Positions 23,377 to 37,000 of a stretch of DNA of 64,000 bases are shown here, piece after piece. Source of the stretch: Distichodus sexfasciatus (Eukaryota; Chordata; Actinopteri; Characiformes; Distichodontidae); NCBI GenBank assembly GCA_032718565.1, contig JAVGVS010000011.1:5714869-5778868 (forward strand), in the 5' to 3' direction. The notes under the pieces are model-generated. The model worked only from the letters and a program-made list of their open reading frames with translations, made no database searches and was not told the origin of the DNA. A program made the position numbers and the translations under genes. The first letter of the stretch is position 1, and every line of letters starts with the position of its first letter.

Positions 23377-26300
23377 ATGGGGGACGACAGCGAGTGGATG
23401 AAACTGCCCATTGACCAGAAATGTGAACACAAGGTGAGTGTTCCGAAACTTCTGCTGATGTCCGTTGTGGAGTTGTTGACTTGTTTGACAGGCCTCAGTG
23501 GTTTCTGGCTGTTACTGCGTCAGCAAATCGCCTTGTTGATGCTGTTACTTTCCACTTTTCGCCCTGTCGCTTCCTTGTATAGTGAAGAGTCAGTCAGAGC
23601 AGAGTTGCATGAAGGAGATACAAGGCATTATTTATTTAAGTATGGACTTGGGCTTGCAAAAGACTAACTGTTTCCCGTGCAGCAGCCTCTGTCCAGGCAG
23701 AAGAGTCCAGGCTAAGACTAACAGTGAAGTTCAGGCCCCAGGATTGTTTTACTCTTACCCTGAGAAAAAGCAGCCCTTTAGCATAGAAGTATCAGCCATG
23801 TAGAGAATAATGAAGAGAAGAAGTGGGTCAGTAAGACGGCCCGGGCTCACATCTCTCATTTAGTTCAGACTCCATTTCAATAATCTCTGTTCCCCTACAA
23901 GGTATGGAAGGCCAGACTGAATGGATACGAAGAAGCTCAGAAGCTCTTCCAGCAGATAGTGGACGAGAAGAGCCCTGAGTGGTCCAAATACCTGGGACTT
24001 ATCAAAAAGTTTGTCACCGAATCCAACGCCGTAGCTCAGCTGAAAGGCTTGGAAGCAGCACTGGTTTTTATTGAGAATGCACATGTAGCTGGCAAGTAAG
24101 TACCTCGGTGTAAGTCTCTACATTTCATGTAACCACATTTTTTCCTTCAAAGTCACTGTGTTTCTGAAAACAAGAGAGTAACTTAGAAAATCTATTTTCA
24201 TGGAAGTGAACATATTTTTATTATGCGGGTTGATAAGTTTGCCAGAGATCTGCATCTGTGGCTGAAGCTTAAGAACCTTCGGGAACCATTCTTAAGATTT
24301 AGGCTGTGGGCCAAAGTGCAGCGCTGTCTTAGTCTGTGACATGCTGCTTTGACCTCTTTTTCACTGTATGAGAAAAGATTCGTCCAGATGAATGCCTTTT
24401 GTTTGCCTGTGTGTGTGTGTGTGTGAGCGCGCGCGTGCGCGTGCAATAGCAACAGAGGAGAAATTTGACCTCTGGTAAATGTAAGGCTATTTAGAGCAAG
24501 AGAGAGATCATCAAAGCCATTAGTCATCATATGTTTAGGCAGAGAGAGAAAGTTCAGCAAAGAGCAAAGATGCAGTTTTTGGCTTTGAGTGGTTATGCAG
24601 TGTAGTGATGTTTGTTGTAGGTCGGTAGTAATTCCTTTTTGTTTGCCCAAAGTGTGCATACTCTCTTTATTTCTGAACAAACAGACAAACATATAATGAT
24701 GGAGGAGGAATTAAAAAATGTATGAAAGACAGAGGTGTGGTGTTTGATTATGAAAAGGCCATTGTTCAGTAAATACTTTCTTTACTATCAGATACAGTTG
24801 GCTTGTTATGGAGAGAATATGTTTTATCTTTCTTTTGTGCTTCTCTTTTCTTACTGCATGATGTATATGATGTATTTCCAGACACAAGGAATATCAGCTA
24901 TGGTGATATTCCTTATTAAAACAGCTCTTAGATGTTCTAATAAATACTCTCACTTAAGTGTTTGAGTACCACATATAAAGAAAATATTAATGTTTATGAA
25001 TTCATTTACGACAGAGAGGTTTTTTTTATTTGACAGTCTTAAACGGACAGGTTTTTATCCAGTGGTTTTATTTACATTTCCACCACATGTTCGGTAAGAA
25101 CAAGGCCTTGTTGCAGTGGAAACCTCTAGTCTAAATGTTGGCCTTGGACTGTTTTCCAAAGGCAGAGATGCTTATTGAGCAGTGCCTTGCTGGTCAGGCA
25201 ACTAAATATAGCCGTACTGGGTGGAACCTGGTCACTCTGTGTAACTGGTACATTGAGCTCTCTGCTCAACACTGATCATTTTTGTAGACCCCAAATACTG
25301 ACCACAGCCAGCAGAGACACATTCTGGTGTTTCGTCCTGGGAATCTGGTTCAATAGTATTATAGTTAATTATAGGGATGCACCGATTGCAATTTTCTTGG
25401 CCGATTCCGATTACCGATCTTTTTGTGTGATCGACCGATACCGATTTTTCCGATACCGATTTTTTTTCCCAGATAACAGAAAATTAGAGCTGCTGCGAGC
25501 AGTCGACGACATCGACACAAAAAACTTTTTTAATGTAACGCAGTAGTTACTTTCCCTGTTTACTAGTTACTTTTATAATAGTGGGAGCTCTACAGCAAAT
25601 ACAAACAAAAATCTAATTTTCTTTAATATATTGCTTTATTTTCATAAATTTTCTTTACAAATTTAAATAAATAAAATGTAACTCGTAAAATGTAAAATGT
25701 AAAATGTAACAACTCCGGTAACTCGACGTCCGAAAAGTAATGCCTACTTGGCATTGTGTATTTTGGGCAGAGGTGATTTATCAGATTTCTGAAGCCGGTA
25801 TCCTCAACTATGGAAAACGGCTGATCATCTAGTGATCATCTTGTGATTGACTTGTGCATCTGTGTTTATGTTGAATTGGGGACAGACAAGTGGGCAAGGG
25901 GAGCCATTGATTGCGTGCTAAAACGTGTAAGACCTAACTATTAAAATTAATAAGGTTGACGCTCGCGACTTTGAAATTTACGCCTGTGAATTTTTTGCGG
26001 CAAGCCATTTTGTGCGCTCTAGTTTTGGCATTGATGTGACGTCTTACTCACGCACCCAAAATTCTTTTCGTCGCCGCACGATGTCACCCCATTCAAAGTG
26101 AATGAGAAACGATCACCGATCAGGCCGATCAGGCCAAAAATCGGCCGATTCCGATCGCTGGCCGATCGATCAGTGCATCCCTAATTATTTATATTGAAAC
26201 TGGGGGTTTTGCACGTAGCTTGTAATGTACATATTTAATGCATTTATTTGGACATAGTTATAAGAACAAATCCTTATCCTGAAAACTAGTTTGTGTGTCA

Positions 26301-28013
26301 TTTATTTCTGTAGATGTTGGATGGGATGAAATGTAACAGATAAGACAGACTCAGATCAACTTTTATACTATTGCATTCTTGATTAAATAGATAAGCAGTT
26401 TCTTCCTCTTTTTCTAAATTCCTTGTTTGCAATTTCCCTAAATGTTCTGGTGTTTTAACGCTTTAAACAAGGAAGCCATAAACAAACAGCCTGCTCTCCA
26501 AACCATGCGCGTTAGTGCTCAGCGGTTTGGTGGATCTGTTCTTGTCTTACAGGACAACAGGAGAGGTGGTGTCGGGTGTAGTGAGTAAAGTCTTCAACCA
26601 ACCCAAAGCCCGAGCCAAAGAGCTGGGAATGGATATCTGCCTGATGTACGTAGAGATTGAAAAGGCGGAGATTGTCCAAGATGAGCTCATCAAAGGTCTC
26701 GATAACAAGAACCCCAAGATTGTAGTGGCTTGCATTGAAACGCTGAGGAAAGCACTTAGGTGAGTGGCACTGCTCTGCTGATCTGTGAAAACAAGTGAAC
26801 CTATGGAGTGGAAGCCTTTTTTGAGGAGGAAAAAAGTTGAATAATTGTAACCACTACTTACTTACCTATGGCTGAAATTGTAGAATAGCCTAAGTATATT
26901 CTCAGTGTTACTGTTCTGGATGAAACATAACTTTTGTGCTTATTTGCAGTGAATTTGGTTCCAAAATTGTAACCCTGAAGCCAGTAGTCAAAGTGTTGCC
27001 AAAGCTGTTTGAGTCTCGAGAGAAGGCGGTTCGTGACGAGGCCAAGTTGTTTGCAGTAGAGATCTATAAGTGGATTCGTGATGCTTTGAGAACTCCTCTT
27101 CAGAACATCAACTCTGTTCAGGTAAGATAAGAGCCTCTGCCGTTCCAACATGCAGCGCTTTGATCTGACTGTCAACCGCTGAGCAAAACTAACATCTCTG
27201 ACTCGTAACTAACATCACGGCTTCAAACTCTCATTGCCTCTTGAGTTTTTTTTGGTTGCAGGAGAAATTAAAGAACATTGCCATAAACAGGAAAAATAAA
27301 TGTACCTGAAAACCTGCTGAAAGTCGTCATGGGTATTTTTACTTAAAGGAATAATATAACAAAAAACACACCTATTTTCTATTTGTGCAAAGTGTAATCA
27401 ATTGGCAAGACATGTTTCTATATCCTTAAAATTATAGTCAAGTTCTGTGACTCGAGCATATGGTTTAAAATGACATCATTCAGATGCTAATTTGGAACTC
27501 TAAGCTCTGCTTAGCAGACTTAAGGGCACATTAATGATCAGCAGATAATTAAAGTATGAAAATTAATCTGGAACACGGTGATGAGTTCTGACTTAATTTC
27601 GGACCAAGCACTAAATGCATTTCTTGTTCAGTCTTAGAGCCATGAATATATTCGGATACACACGTAGCAATAAATCACTGTACCTGTTGTTCGTTTTCCT
27701 AGCAGAATACCTCGAAAAGAGGGCCGTCTGAACACTTCTGAACAGTACCCTTTTTTTTGGTCTTTGTGGGGGGGAAAAAGTGGTCAAGATGGCGTGGCTA
27801 TTTCGGGTCAGCATGTTGTCCCCCTTGTCCTTCAGGCCTGGGTAATGAGCTGCCTCTGTGTGTTGTGTTGCTGTCTACAGCTTAAAGAGCTTGAAGAGGA
27901 GTGGGTCAAGCTGCCTGCCGGCGTACCAAAGCAGACACGCTTCCTGCGCTCACAGCAAGACCTGAAGGCTAAGTTTGAGCAGCAGCAGGCGGCCGGTGGT
28001 GACGAGGCCGACG
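23377..28013 (+). CDS. ckap5: ckap5 exons 1-5: TOG1 domain
   Basis: Coding exons are 23377-23433, 23902-24095, 26553-26759, 26950-27121 and 27881-28013. They encode residues 1 to about 254. The HEAT-like helices read VWKARLNGYEEAQKLF, SPEWSKYLGLIKKFVTE, KTTGEVVSGVVSKVFNQP, LDNKNPKIVVACIETLRKAL and KVLPKLFESREKAVRDEAK, followed by the linker KELEEEWVKLPAG. TOG1 is one of the two strongest tubulin-binding domains in this family. Intron 2 carries a hAT element. Confidence 0.95.
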
Positions 28014-31000
28014 GTATGAGTCCTTCCCTCCTCTGTGGAGCAAATTGTGGTTGTCAGACTGTCCTAATTACGACAGTTCGACTTTGGAGTTAATTTCTTA
28101 TGCCTTTAGCAGGTCTTATCTCTAGTGCTTATTACTATTAATATTAGTGTTGGCTTTATTCCTTCCTTAAGTTTCCTCTGAGAAAAGCCAATTTTTAAGC
28201 CTACGGATGATACATTTGGTCTCATTAGCTGAGCACATTAAACAGACTTTTTTTGTTTGTGGCTTTGAATTACATGTGGGTCATTATTTATTTAAACCAG
28301 GAGATCACAGGTTTGTTTTTCAAAGTGTTTTTCTTGGTGTAGTTAAAATTATGTTTAAAGAAATCATTATTTATGTCCCTACAGGTGGTGATGATGATGA
28401 CGCACCCGAAACACAAGTGGATCCGTACGAGCTGCTGGAAGCTGTTGAGATCCTTTCCAAAATCCCGAAAGATTTCTATGAAAAAATTGTGAGTCTGAAC
28501 TAGGGCTGCAAATAACGATTATTTTGATAATTGATTAATCTGCTGATTATTTTTTTTGATTAATCAATTATTAATTGGACAAAAAGACAAAACTATTTCG
28601 TTTGCAGCATTTTTAGTGAACCAAACTGTCTTTTTCTGTTCTATATTTATTTTTACTCTCTAACATTATAAAATAGAAAAAAAAAACATTCCTGATTAAT
28701 TGAAAATGAACAACTTTTGTTTTTTTGGCCATTTTTAGCCAATTTGGACTCATTTTGGCCTATAACTCATTTTTGACTCATTTCTGGGAGAGAACTGCAT
28801 TTTTGCGCAAGATGGCGTTCCACATGAGTTGCATCAGAATAACACGATGGACATGCGTCGGAATACTCACTGAAAATATCTAGAAAATTGCTGTGTTGTG
28901 AGTAGAATGGCAGTTGTTTTTGTTATTGATCAGCTAAAAATTTGTTTTGTCTGTAAAAACGGGAATAGCTGGCTGAACTGGAACATTGTACTGAGTGTTG
29001 GACTTCCCTGTGACAGTCGTGCTCGCGTGTTTGCATCGCAGAAAAGTCATTTATGCATTTCTACGCAATTACTTCCGTTTTTGTGAGGCACGGCACCTGT
29101 TCTCGTCTCCTTCTTCTTCTTTTATGGCTGTCGGCGTCCAGCTTAATGGTGCTTTTACTGCCACCACGGCTTTGGTTAGTTTACTGGCCCCACATTAGGG
29201 GTAGCCGCTGTACTTATGTGTATAATAGACCCAACTAATCAATTATTAAATTAGTTGCCAACTATTTTGGATTTTAATCGATTAGTTGTTGCAGCCCTAG
29301 TCTAAACCCACATTGCTATAATTGCTTTGACACATACACAACTAAAATCTATTTGGAATGATTTTTCTTGTGTTAATTACACAATCTTGGTACTGCTTGT
29401 TGCACTTTAGGAAGCAAAGAAATGGCAGGAAAGGAAGGAGGCCTTAGAGGCAGTGGAAGCCCTCACTAAAAACCCCAAGCTGGACAGTGGAGACTATGGG
29501 GACCTCGTCCGAGCGCTCAAAAAGGTAACAGCATGCTCACACAGGAATTGTGGGAGAGGGAGTTCTTCTTCATCTAGGGCATTAAAGAGTTTTGTGTTTT
29601 TTCCCCCCGACACAGGTTGTTGGTAAAGATGCCAATGTGATGCTGGTGACCTTGGCGGCCAAATGTCTGGCAGGACTAGCAGCGGGTCTGCGCAAGAAAT
29701 TTGGAACATATGCAGGCCATGTAAGTGAAGTTATTTTGATACTGAGTTAGATAGTTCACCTGGGTATTAATGTCCATCTTACACCATTTTCATCCTTTGT
29801 ATAAATATTCATTTTCAAAGACATGCTGATTTGCTGAGTGATGAGACTGTCATTTGTTTTTAAAGGTTGTACCAGCCATTCTAGAAAAATTTAAAGAGAA
29901 GAAACCTCAGGTGGTCCAAGCCCTACAGGAGGCCATTGATGCGGTCTTCCTAACTGTGAGTGTTTCTAAATCAACACTAGGGTTAGAATTTGTGAATCAA
30001 ACCTCACAAAATGTCTAAAGCTTGTTTTTACTGTCCTGCAGACAACTTTTCAGAACATCAGTGAGGATATTTTGGCTGTGATGGATAATAAGAACCCTTC
30101 AATCAAGCAGCAGGCCTCCCTTTTCCTGGCCCGAAGTTTTCGTCAGTGTACTCCCGCCACACTGCCGAAGAGTGTCCTGAAGCCGCTTTGTGCTGCGTTG
30201 CTTAAGGTGACTGCGACAAGCAATTCAGACAGGCAGCACCATTTCGCTTACTGCAGGCTTTGTGCGATATGATAAAAATGTGATGACCATTAAAGAAGCC
30301 ACGTCAGATTCCACTCAAAAAATCTCATTTACACAGTCGTTCGTCTTCGAATTAGAGTAGTTAATCAGCCAGCACATGTTGAATGTGCCATGCTATGTGC
30401 TTTACACTGGAGCTGCACAGCCTAGTCCGTGCTAGAATTATTGTAAGCTTATGGTTAATGTAACCTTATACTTGACTTACTTTGTTGGGGCAGTTGGTGG
30501 CATAACGGTAGGGTGTTCGCCCTGTGATCAGAAGGTCACAGGTTCGAATCCAGGGCTGGTAAAGTTACCACTGAGGTACTCATGAGCAAGGTACCGTCCC
30601 CAGGTGCTTGTTAGCTGCCCACTGCTCCTTTACGGATGGGCTAAATGCAGAGGTCACATTTGGTTGTGGTGCACTGAGTGCTGTGCTGTGGTGTGTTCAC
30701 AATGACAAATAATCACTCACTTTCACTTTATCATGTCTTGAAAGATTAGACTTTGTTTCACATAGCTGTTGACAGTTTGTTTTTGCAAAGCAGTGAGATT
30801 TCCTACAGCAGTGTGGGTATGTGCAGTATAGAATTAAGAAGAGCTTCTCTCCTCACAGCAAGTGAACGATCCTGCGCCGGAGGTCAGAGATGCTGCATTT
30901 GAGGCATTGGGGACAGCCATGAAGGTGGTGGGAGAGAAAGCTGTTAACCCCTTCCTGGCTGATTTGGATAAACTGAAAGTGGATAAGGTAAGACAACTCG

Positions 31001-34000
31001 TTTAGTGTTTCTTTTATAAATATAATTTTATTATAAATTAACTTGTTCAATTTATTACAAAAATGTTTTAGACTGTTCTACAGCTGGTCTGAAAGAATAA
31101 TGTTTCATTATTCTGAAAGAATAATGTTTTTGGCCTTTTTCCTCCCACAAATGCAGATTAAAGAATGTGCTGATAAAGTGGAGCTTGTTGGTGGGAAGAA
31201 GGGAGCAGGAGGAGGAGGAGACAAGAAGGAGAGACCATCCGCTAAAGCTCCTCCAGTAGAAGAGGCTCCACCTAAACCTGCTGCAGGACCTCCTAAAAAG
31301 GCTCCCGCAGCCAAGGTACAGCTTAGAAAGACATATCATAGCTTTGTTGGGATGATTCTTCTTGTTTTTTACTTTGTTTTTTGCATGGATATAGATATAC
31401 CATAAACAACATTAAATAACGAATTCTCAACACTTTATTTATTTGTCAAAATTACAGGCTTCAGGTCCTCCTAAAAAAGTGAAGCCCGCTGCTGCACCCA
31501 GTGCCAAGGCGAAGAAAGGCCCAGAAACAAAGGAAATAATCGAATCTGAGTTATCTGTAAGCGAGCCATAAGAACATCTTAAGCCTTACTGTGCTTATAA
31601 GCGGTTTTGTTATTATAGGCAGCCTTAATTGTAGTGCTGTCCGTTTGTCTGTTCCGCAGCCGGAGGTGTGTGAGGAGAAGGCCGCTGCTGTGCTGCCGCC
31701 CTCATGCATGCAGCTGCTGGACAGCGCTAACTGGAAGGAGAGACTAGCTAGCATGGAGGAGTTTCAGAGGGTTAGTGCTCACGTCTTGCTCACTTGTGCT
31801 TTGTGTGTATTTGTGTATCTCTGCCTCTGTTGCTTCTGTAAAAATGTCTCTTTCCACTCATCTGTGTCGTCTAGTCATCTGTGAAACAGCTGCTAAATTT
31901 TGTGTGGGTGTGTGGTCATGTGTTTTAGGCTGTTGAACAGATGGACAAGAGTGAGATGCCTTGCCAGGCGCTAGTCAAGATGTTGGCTAAGAAACCTGGT
32001 TGGAAAGAGACAAATTTTCAGGTAGGCCTCATTTACACAAAAAAAGCAAGCCCCATGCCAAGAAGAGGGTCTTTTAAGACCATTCTGACTCACCTACAAT
32101 GTTGAGTGTGTGGCTGAGATAATCCCAGACAGAAACTTTGATTCTTGCCATTTCCATTTTCAGGTGATGCAGATGAAGCTGCACATTGTGCGGCTGATCG
32201 CAGAGAAGGGCTCGTTCTCCAAGACGTCTGCCCTCGTGGTGCTAGACGGCCTGGTGGACAAGATCGGGGATGTGAAGTGCGGCAGCAACGCCAAAGAAGC
32301 TCTGACGGCCATTGGAGTGTCCTGTTCACTGCCGTGGACTGCTGAACAGGTGGGTGAAGTTTGGGGGACTTGCAGTAACAACAAACCGAGGCAACCTTTG
32401 AGGCAGTTGTTAGCGTAAAGGTTAGGGCGTTTGGAAGATCACCGGTTTGAATCTTGGACCGGTAAAGGGGAAAAGTCCCAAAGCGCTGCTCCTTCACGGA
32501 TGGGCCAAATGCAGAGGTCACATTTTATTGTGGTGCACTGTGTGCTGTGGTGTGTTCACAGTGACAATCAAGCGCTCACCAGTATGATTCTTCTGGCCAG
32601 TAATAAATTTATGCAATCAAAACACTGTCATATATTATCATAAACCATACCGTTTTTTTGAAGAAATTCTATATAAAGTGTAAAAGAATCTTTCTGCAGT
32701 CATTATGTGAAATGTGTAATTTATTCATTTTAGTTATTGTAAGAAATGAAAGCATGATTGTCATTTTCGTGTAGTGATTTGAGACACACTCAGCTCCAGC
32801 TACGATTCCAACACCTGGGTCAGTAAGCACACATTAGCTACAAGGAAGGGGCAGAAGACAGTTGAGATTAAAGGGAATGTGAAGGAGGTCCGATTTCACA
32901 GGGACATTGTTGGCAGCTGGTGTGAGATATCGCCTCTGTCTGAATGTTAATCAGGTATATCTTCTAACCTTAGAGAAGGAGACATTGATTAGGTGTGACT
33001 TCTCCTGGAGTTTGTCTTTCAAAATGTCTTCAGTTAATCTGTACCTTTCTATTATTTTGTTAGTTTAATTGTTTTTTTCTAATGTCGGAAACCTCCAGCT
33101 AAAATGTGAATACCACGCAATGTGTTACTTTACTATTTGCATTGTAGGTTGTGTCTTTGGCGTTTGCACAAAAGAACCCTAAAAACCAGGCAGAGACGTT
33201 GAACTGGCTGGCCAATGCAATGAAGGAGTTTGGCTTTGCCGGGTGAGTGGTGAGCAGGGGAACTTGCTGCTTTTTTTTGTTTATTCTGCCCTTTTTCAAG
33301 TGTAGAATTTAAAGTTGATTAAAAAGTGTCTCTTCCAAACAAATGTTTCAGAATTAATGTGAAGGGCTTCATCAACAACGTCAAAACTGCTTTGGGTGCC
33401 ACCAACCCGGTGAGTGTTGAATTTGCATGCATGGCAACCAGATCCTAGTTTGTTCAAATATTTGTTAGCACACCCTCTTTATTGCTGGCACATGACACAA
33501 CATTTATTCAGACGGTGTTATGATTCCTGCTGTTTTAAGGAAAGATTAGCTGCAGAATTTGACACTATACAAATATACCACTCTACATAACTGTTATCAG
33601 TGCATTAAAAGTTACATTTATGTGGCATAATTCAATATTGTGCTATATTATTTTGATCAGTATTGCCTACATTTATTAGTTTTCATATACTGGAATTATT
33701 GTAAGCCTCATGAATCTCAATGTGAAATGTCACGTCAGGAGTTTCACAGTATTCTAAAAACGAAATCTTTGCTTTGTTTCTTGTGTGTGAATTTCAGGCG
33801 GTGAGGACGTCTGCCATCACTCTGCTGGGGGTTATGTATTTGTACATGGGTGCTCCTCTCCGCATGTTCTTTGAAGATGAAAAAACAGCTCTTCTTTCTC
33901 AAATAGATGCTGAGTTTGAAAAGGTTTGTGAAGATGCCCTCTCTCTTTCTCTCTCTCTCAAATAGCCTCTAACCAACAAAGTAGGGCAGAGAAGTTCTCG

Positions 34001-37000
34001 AAGCCTTCAGGACTCCTCAGCCCATGAAAATACTGGTCTTTTATTGTCACAATCTCTTTATGAATGTCTTTTTGACTTTTGACCTTGACTTATAAAGTAG
34101 TTGACAATAAGGTGAGAATAATACATGGGTGTGGTCCAAAGATACTTTAAGCCTTGGCGCAGTCTGCTCATGAGCAGTCCCTGTGTTTGTATGTACATGA
34201 GAACAAATGCTGCCCTAGGTAGATAGATGCCCAGACCATAATTCAGCATATAAAAACTCATGTACTGGGTTTCACCAAAGCAGTGGTTTCCAAACTGGGG
34301 GCACCAATGAGCAGCCTAAGCTCCACTCGAGCACTGCTAGAAACTTTCTGTTTCCCAGCTGTAACCCCATATTGATAAACAATTAATAAACAATAATGTT
34401 CCTATCTAGAAAAGAGGGGCTCTGCAGAAAAAGTTTGGCAACCACTGCACCAAAGCATTAAAGACGTCCACGGATCATTTTGATTAGCTATTGGTATGCA
34501 TTAAGTGTCCATAGCTCTGGAAATGTCACAGTCCACTATGGATATTCATTATATTTTAATATGCATGATCTGTGATTTTGAACAAATATTGAAAATCTTG
34601 TCAAAGCTTTTCTACCAAAGCGTCTTGCTAACTATTTATAAACTCATGCATGAAGCCAGTTAGGGATGTCAATGAGCTCTTCTTTAAAAGCATAGATGCC
34701 AGATTACATAAATAACTCAAAATACGATCAGTTGAGATATTTTGATTTCCAGTTGTCTCAGAAGATTTAGACTGATATCTGATACAGTGTTAAATGGAGA
34801 AACCCATTTGCTGTTCCTAATTTGCCTAAATTTAGCCTCAAGCTGCAAATGTTACCTAAATTAGGGTTTTATCTCCAGGGTATTTAACCAGGGTGTGCTT
34901 GTGTGTCTTAGATGCAGGGCCAGTCTCCTCCTGCTCCTTTTCGAGGGACGTCAAAGAAGGGAGCGGAGGTGGAGGGGGAAGATGCTGAAGAGGAGGAAGT
35001 TGATGGAGCAGCTGGTGACATCATGGACCTTCTCCCCAGAACTGACATCAGGTTGGATTTAAAAAGTTTAAAGTTTACACTTAGCAGTTTCGGTGCTACT
35101 CAGAACAGATCAGTTAATAACCATGTGGTGCTTCACTGGAAAAAATTACCATGGTTGTGGCATTGTTTTGCTCATGCTCTTTCCAGTGATAAGATCACGT
35201 CGGATATGGTTTCGAAGATCAGCGATAAAAACTGGAAGATCCGTAAAGAGGGGCTGGATGAGGTGACGGCTGTGATTTCAGAGGCCAAGTTCATTCAGGC
35301 CAACATCGGAGAGCTGCCCATGGCACTGAAGGGCCGCCTCACTGACTCCAACAAACTACTGGTAATTTGTGGTGCTGTGCACTTGTTTATCTCATGCATC
35401 ATGAAGCGTAAACAATAAGGAAATGTGCTTGTGCAGAAACGAGTTATAGTCACACCATCTATGACAACTGCACATTGCATCTCTGTTTTGTAAAATGTAC
35501 TACCTCTTATTTGTTGTATTTCTCTTTTCGCATTGTTACGTTGTTTCTGATGTCTGAGAGGAAACACGAAACCAATCCTGTGTGTGTATGCAGGTCCAGC
35601 AGACCCTAACCATCCTGCAGCAAGTTGCCACAGCCATGGGTCCGTCCGTCAAACAGCATGTGAAGTCTCTTGGCTTCCCGGTCGTCACTGTGCTTGGAGA
35701 CAGTAAGGTAAACATTTCTAAAGACAGCTACATTGTCCCCTCACTCTGCCCCTGCCCCAATCCCAACCCCCTTCCCCAGTGTCCTGATGAAACTACAGAC
35801 CTCTGTCTAAACCTTTCACAAATCTAAAATCCTAATACCCCTAATCCTCCACTGCTCCATAAGGTGGGTGTAGACGCAGTATTACGACATCAAGACGGTA
35901 GTTTCCAGCTCACATTAACCAATTTGTTTCTGCAGCCGATGGGAGAAAGACACTACAGCGTTTTACCGCGTCTGACCTCAAGCAAAGTTATGCAGAGAGA
36001 TTTCGGTCTGAAACGAGAGGAAGAATGAATTTGCAGGACAAAGCAGAATTCATTTCTTTGCTTGTATGTTTTTATGTGCAATGATTTCTCATGCTCTTTT
36101 AGTTTAAAGAGTAACAGTAATCTGTAGATTTCAGTCAATACTTTCGGTGTATTGTTAGAGAGACTACAAATCAGGTTAAGGGAGGTTCGTGTTTTAAACG
36201 CAGTGCAGTGTGTGTTGTAGATCACTCTATCTTATGGTAAGTGACTGACACACACACTTAGGTCGATAACGGCATCTGTTTGTGCACAAGAAACTGAACA
36301 CCCCTTCCCTCTCCACAGCCCAACATCAGAGCTGCTGCCATGACGACAGTGAACGCATGGGTGGAGCAGACCGGCATGAAGGAGTGGCTGGAGGGAGAGG
36401 ATCTGTCAGAAGAACTGAAACGGGAGAACCCCTTCCTCAGACAGGAGGTACAACACACCCTCCGGTCATCTGTCACATTGCAGGGTGCTGAGCCATGCAG
36501 GCACACACACACCAGGAAGTTCATTTCAGGCTCACAGTGTAATGACTTTGGCTCTCTTATTTCCAGTCATTTGAATACACCCCAGCGAAGATAAGTGTTT
36601 CAGAAGTAATTTGAATAAAAACACTAACATGGCTTCAAATAAATGTTAATGGTCATGACAAATAGCCGTATGTAAACCTGTGCTTTCTGTCTGCTTGCTG
36701 TCTTAAAATTTTGCGTTTTAAAAACTTTTCTGCGCCATAAATTCACTTCTAGATTCAAGATTCAAGATTCTTTATTTGTCAAATGCAAGTTATACAAGTA
36801 CAAAATGCAGTGAAATGTGTCCTAAACTGCTCCTGACTGCAATTAGGCATAATTAAAAATATAAATACAATTTAAAAATAAAATAAAATAAAGTCACAGT
36901 ACAAATTGAAATTTAAAAGGAGAGAAGGGAAAGGTACAAATAAATAAATAACTCTTCTTATATACACGATGACAGGTGCAGTGTGACTATTTCAAGTGAC

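Noticed and set aside
24198..24692. 164-residue minus-strand open frame
   Set aside because: It lies within ckap5 intron 2, includes residues from the TG/GC repeat (HARAHTHTHT), and has no recognisable domain.
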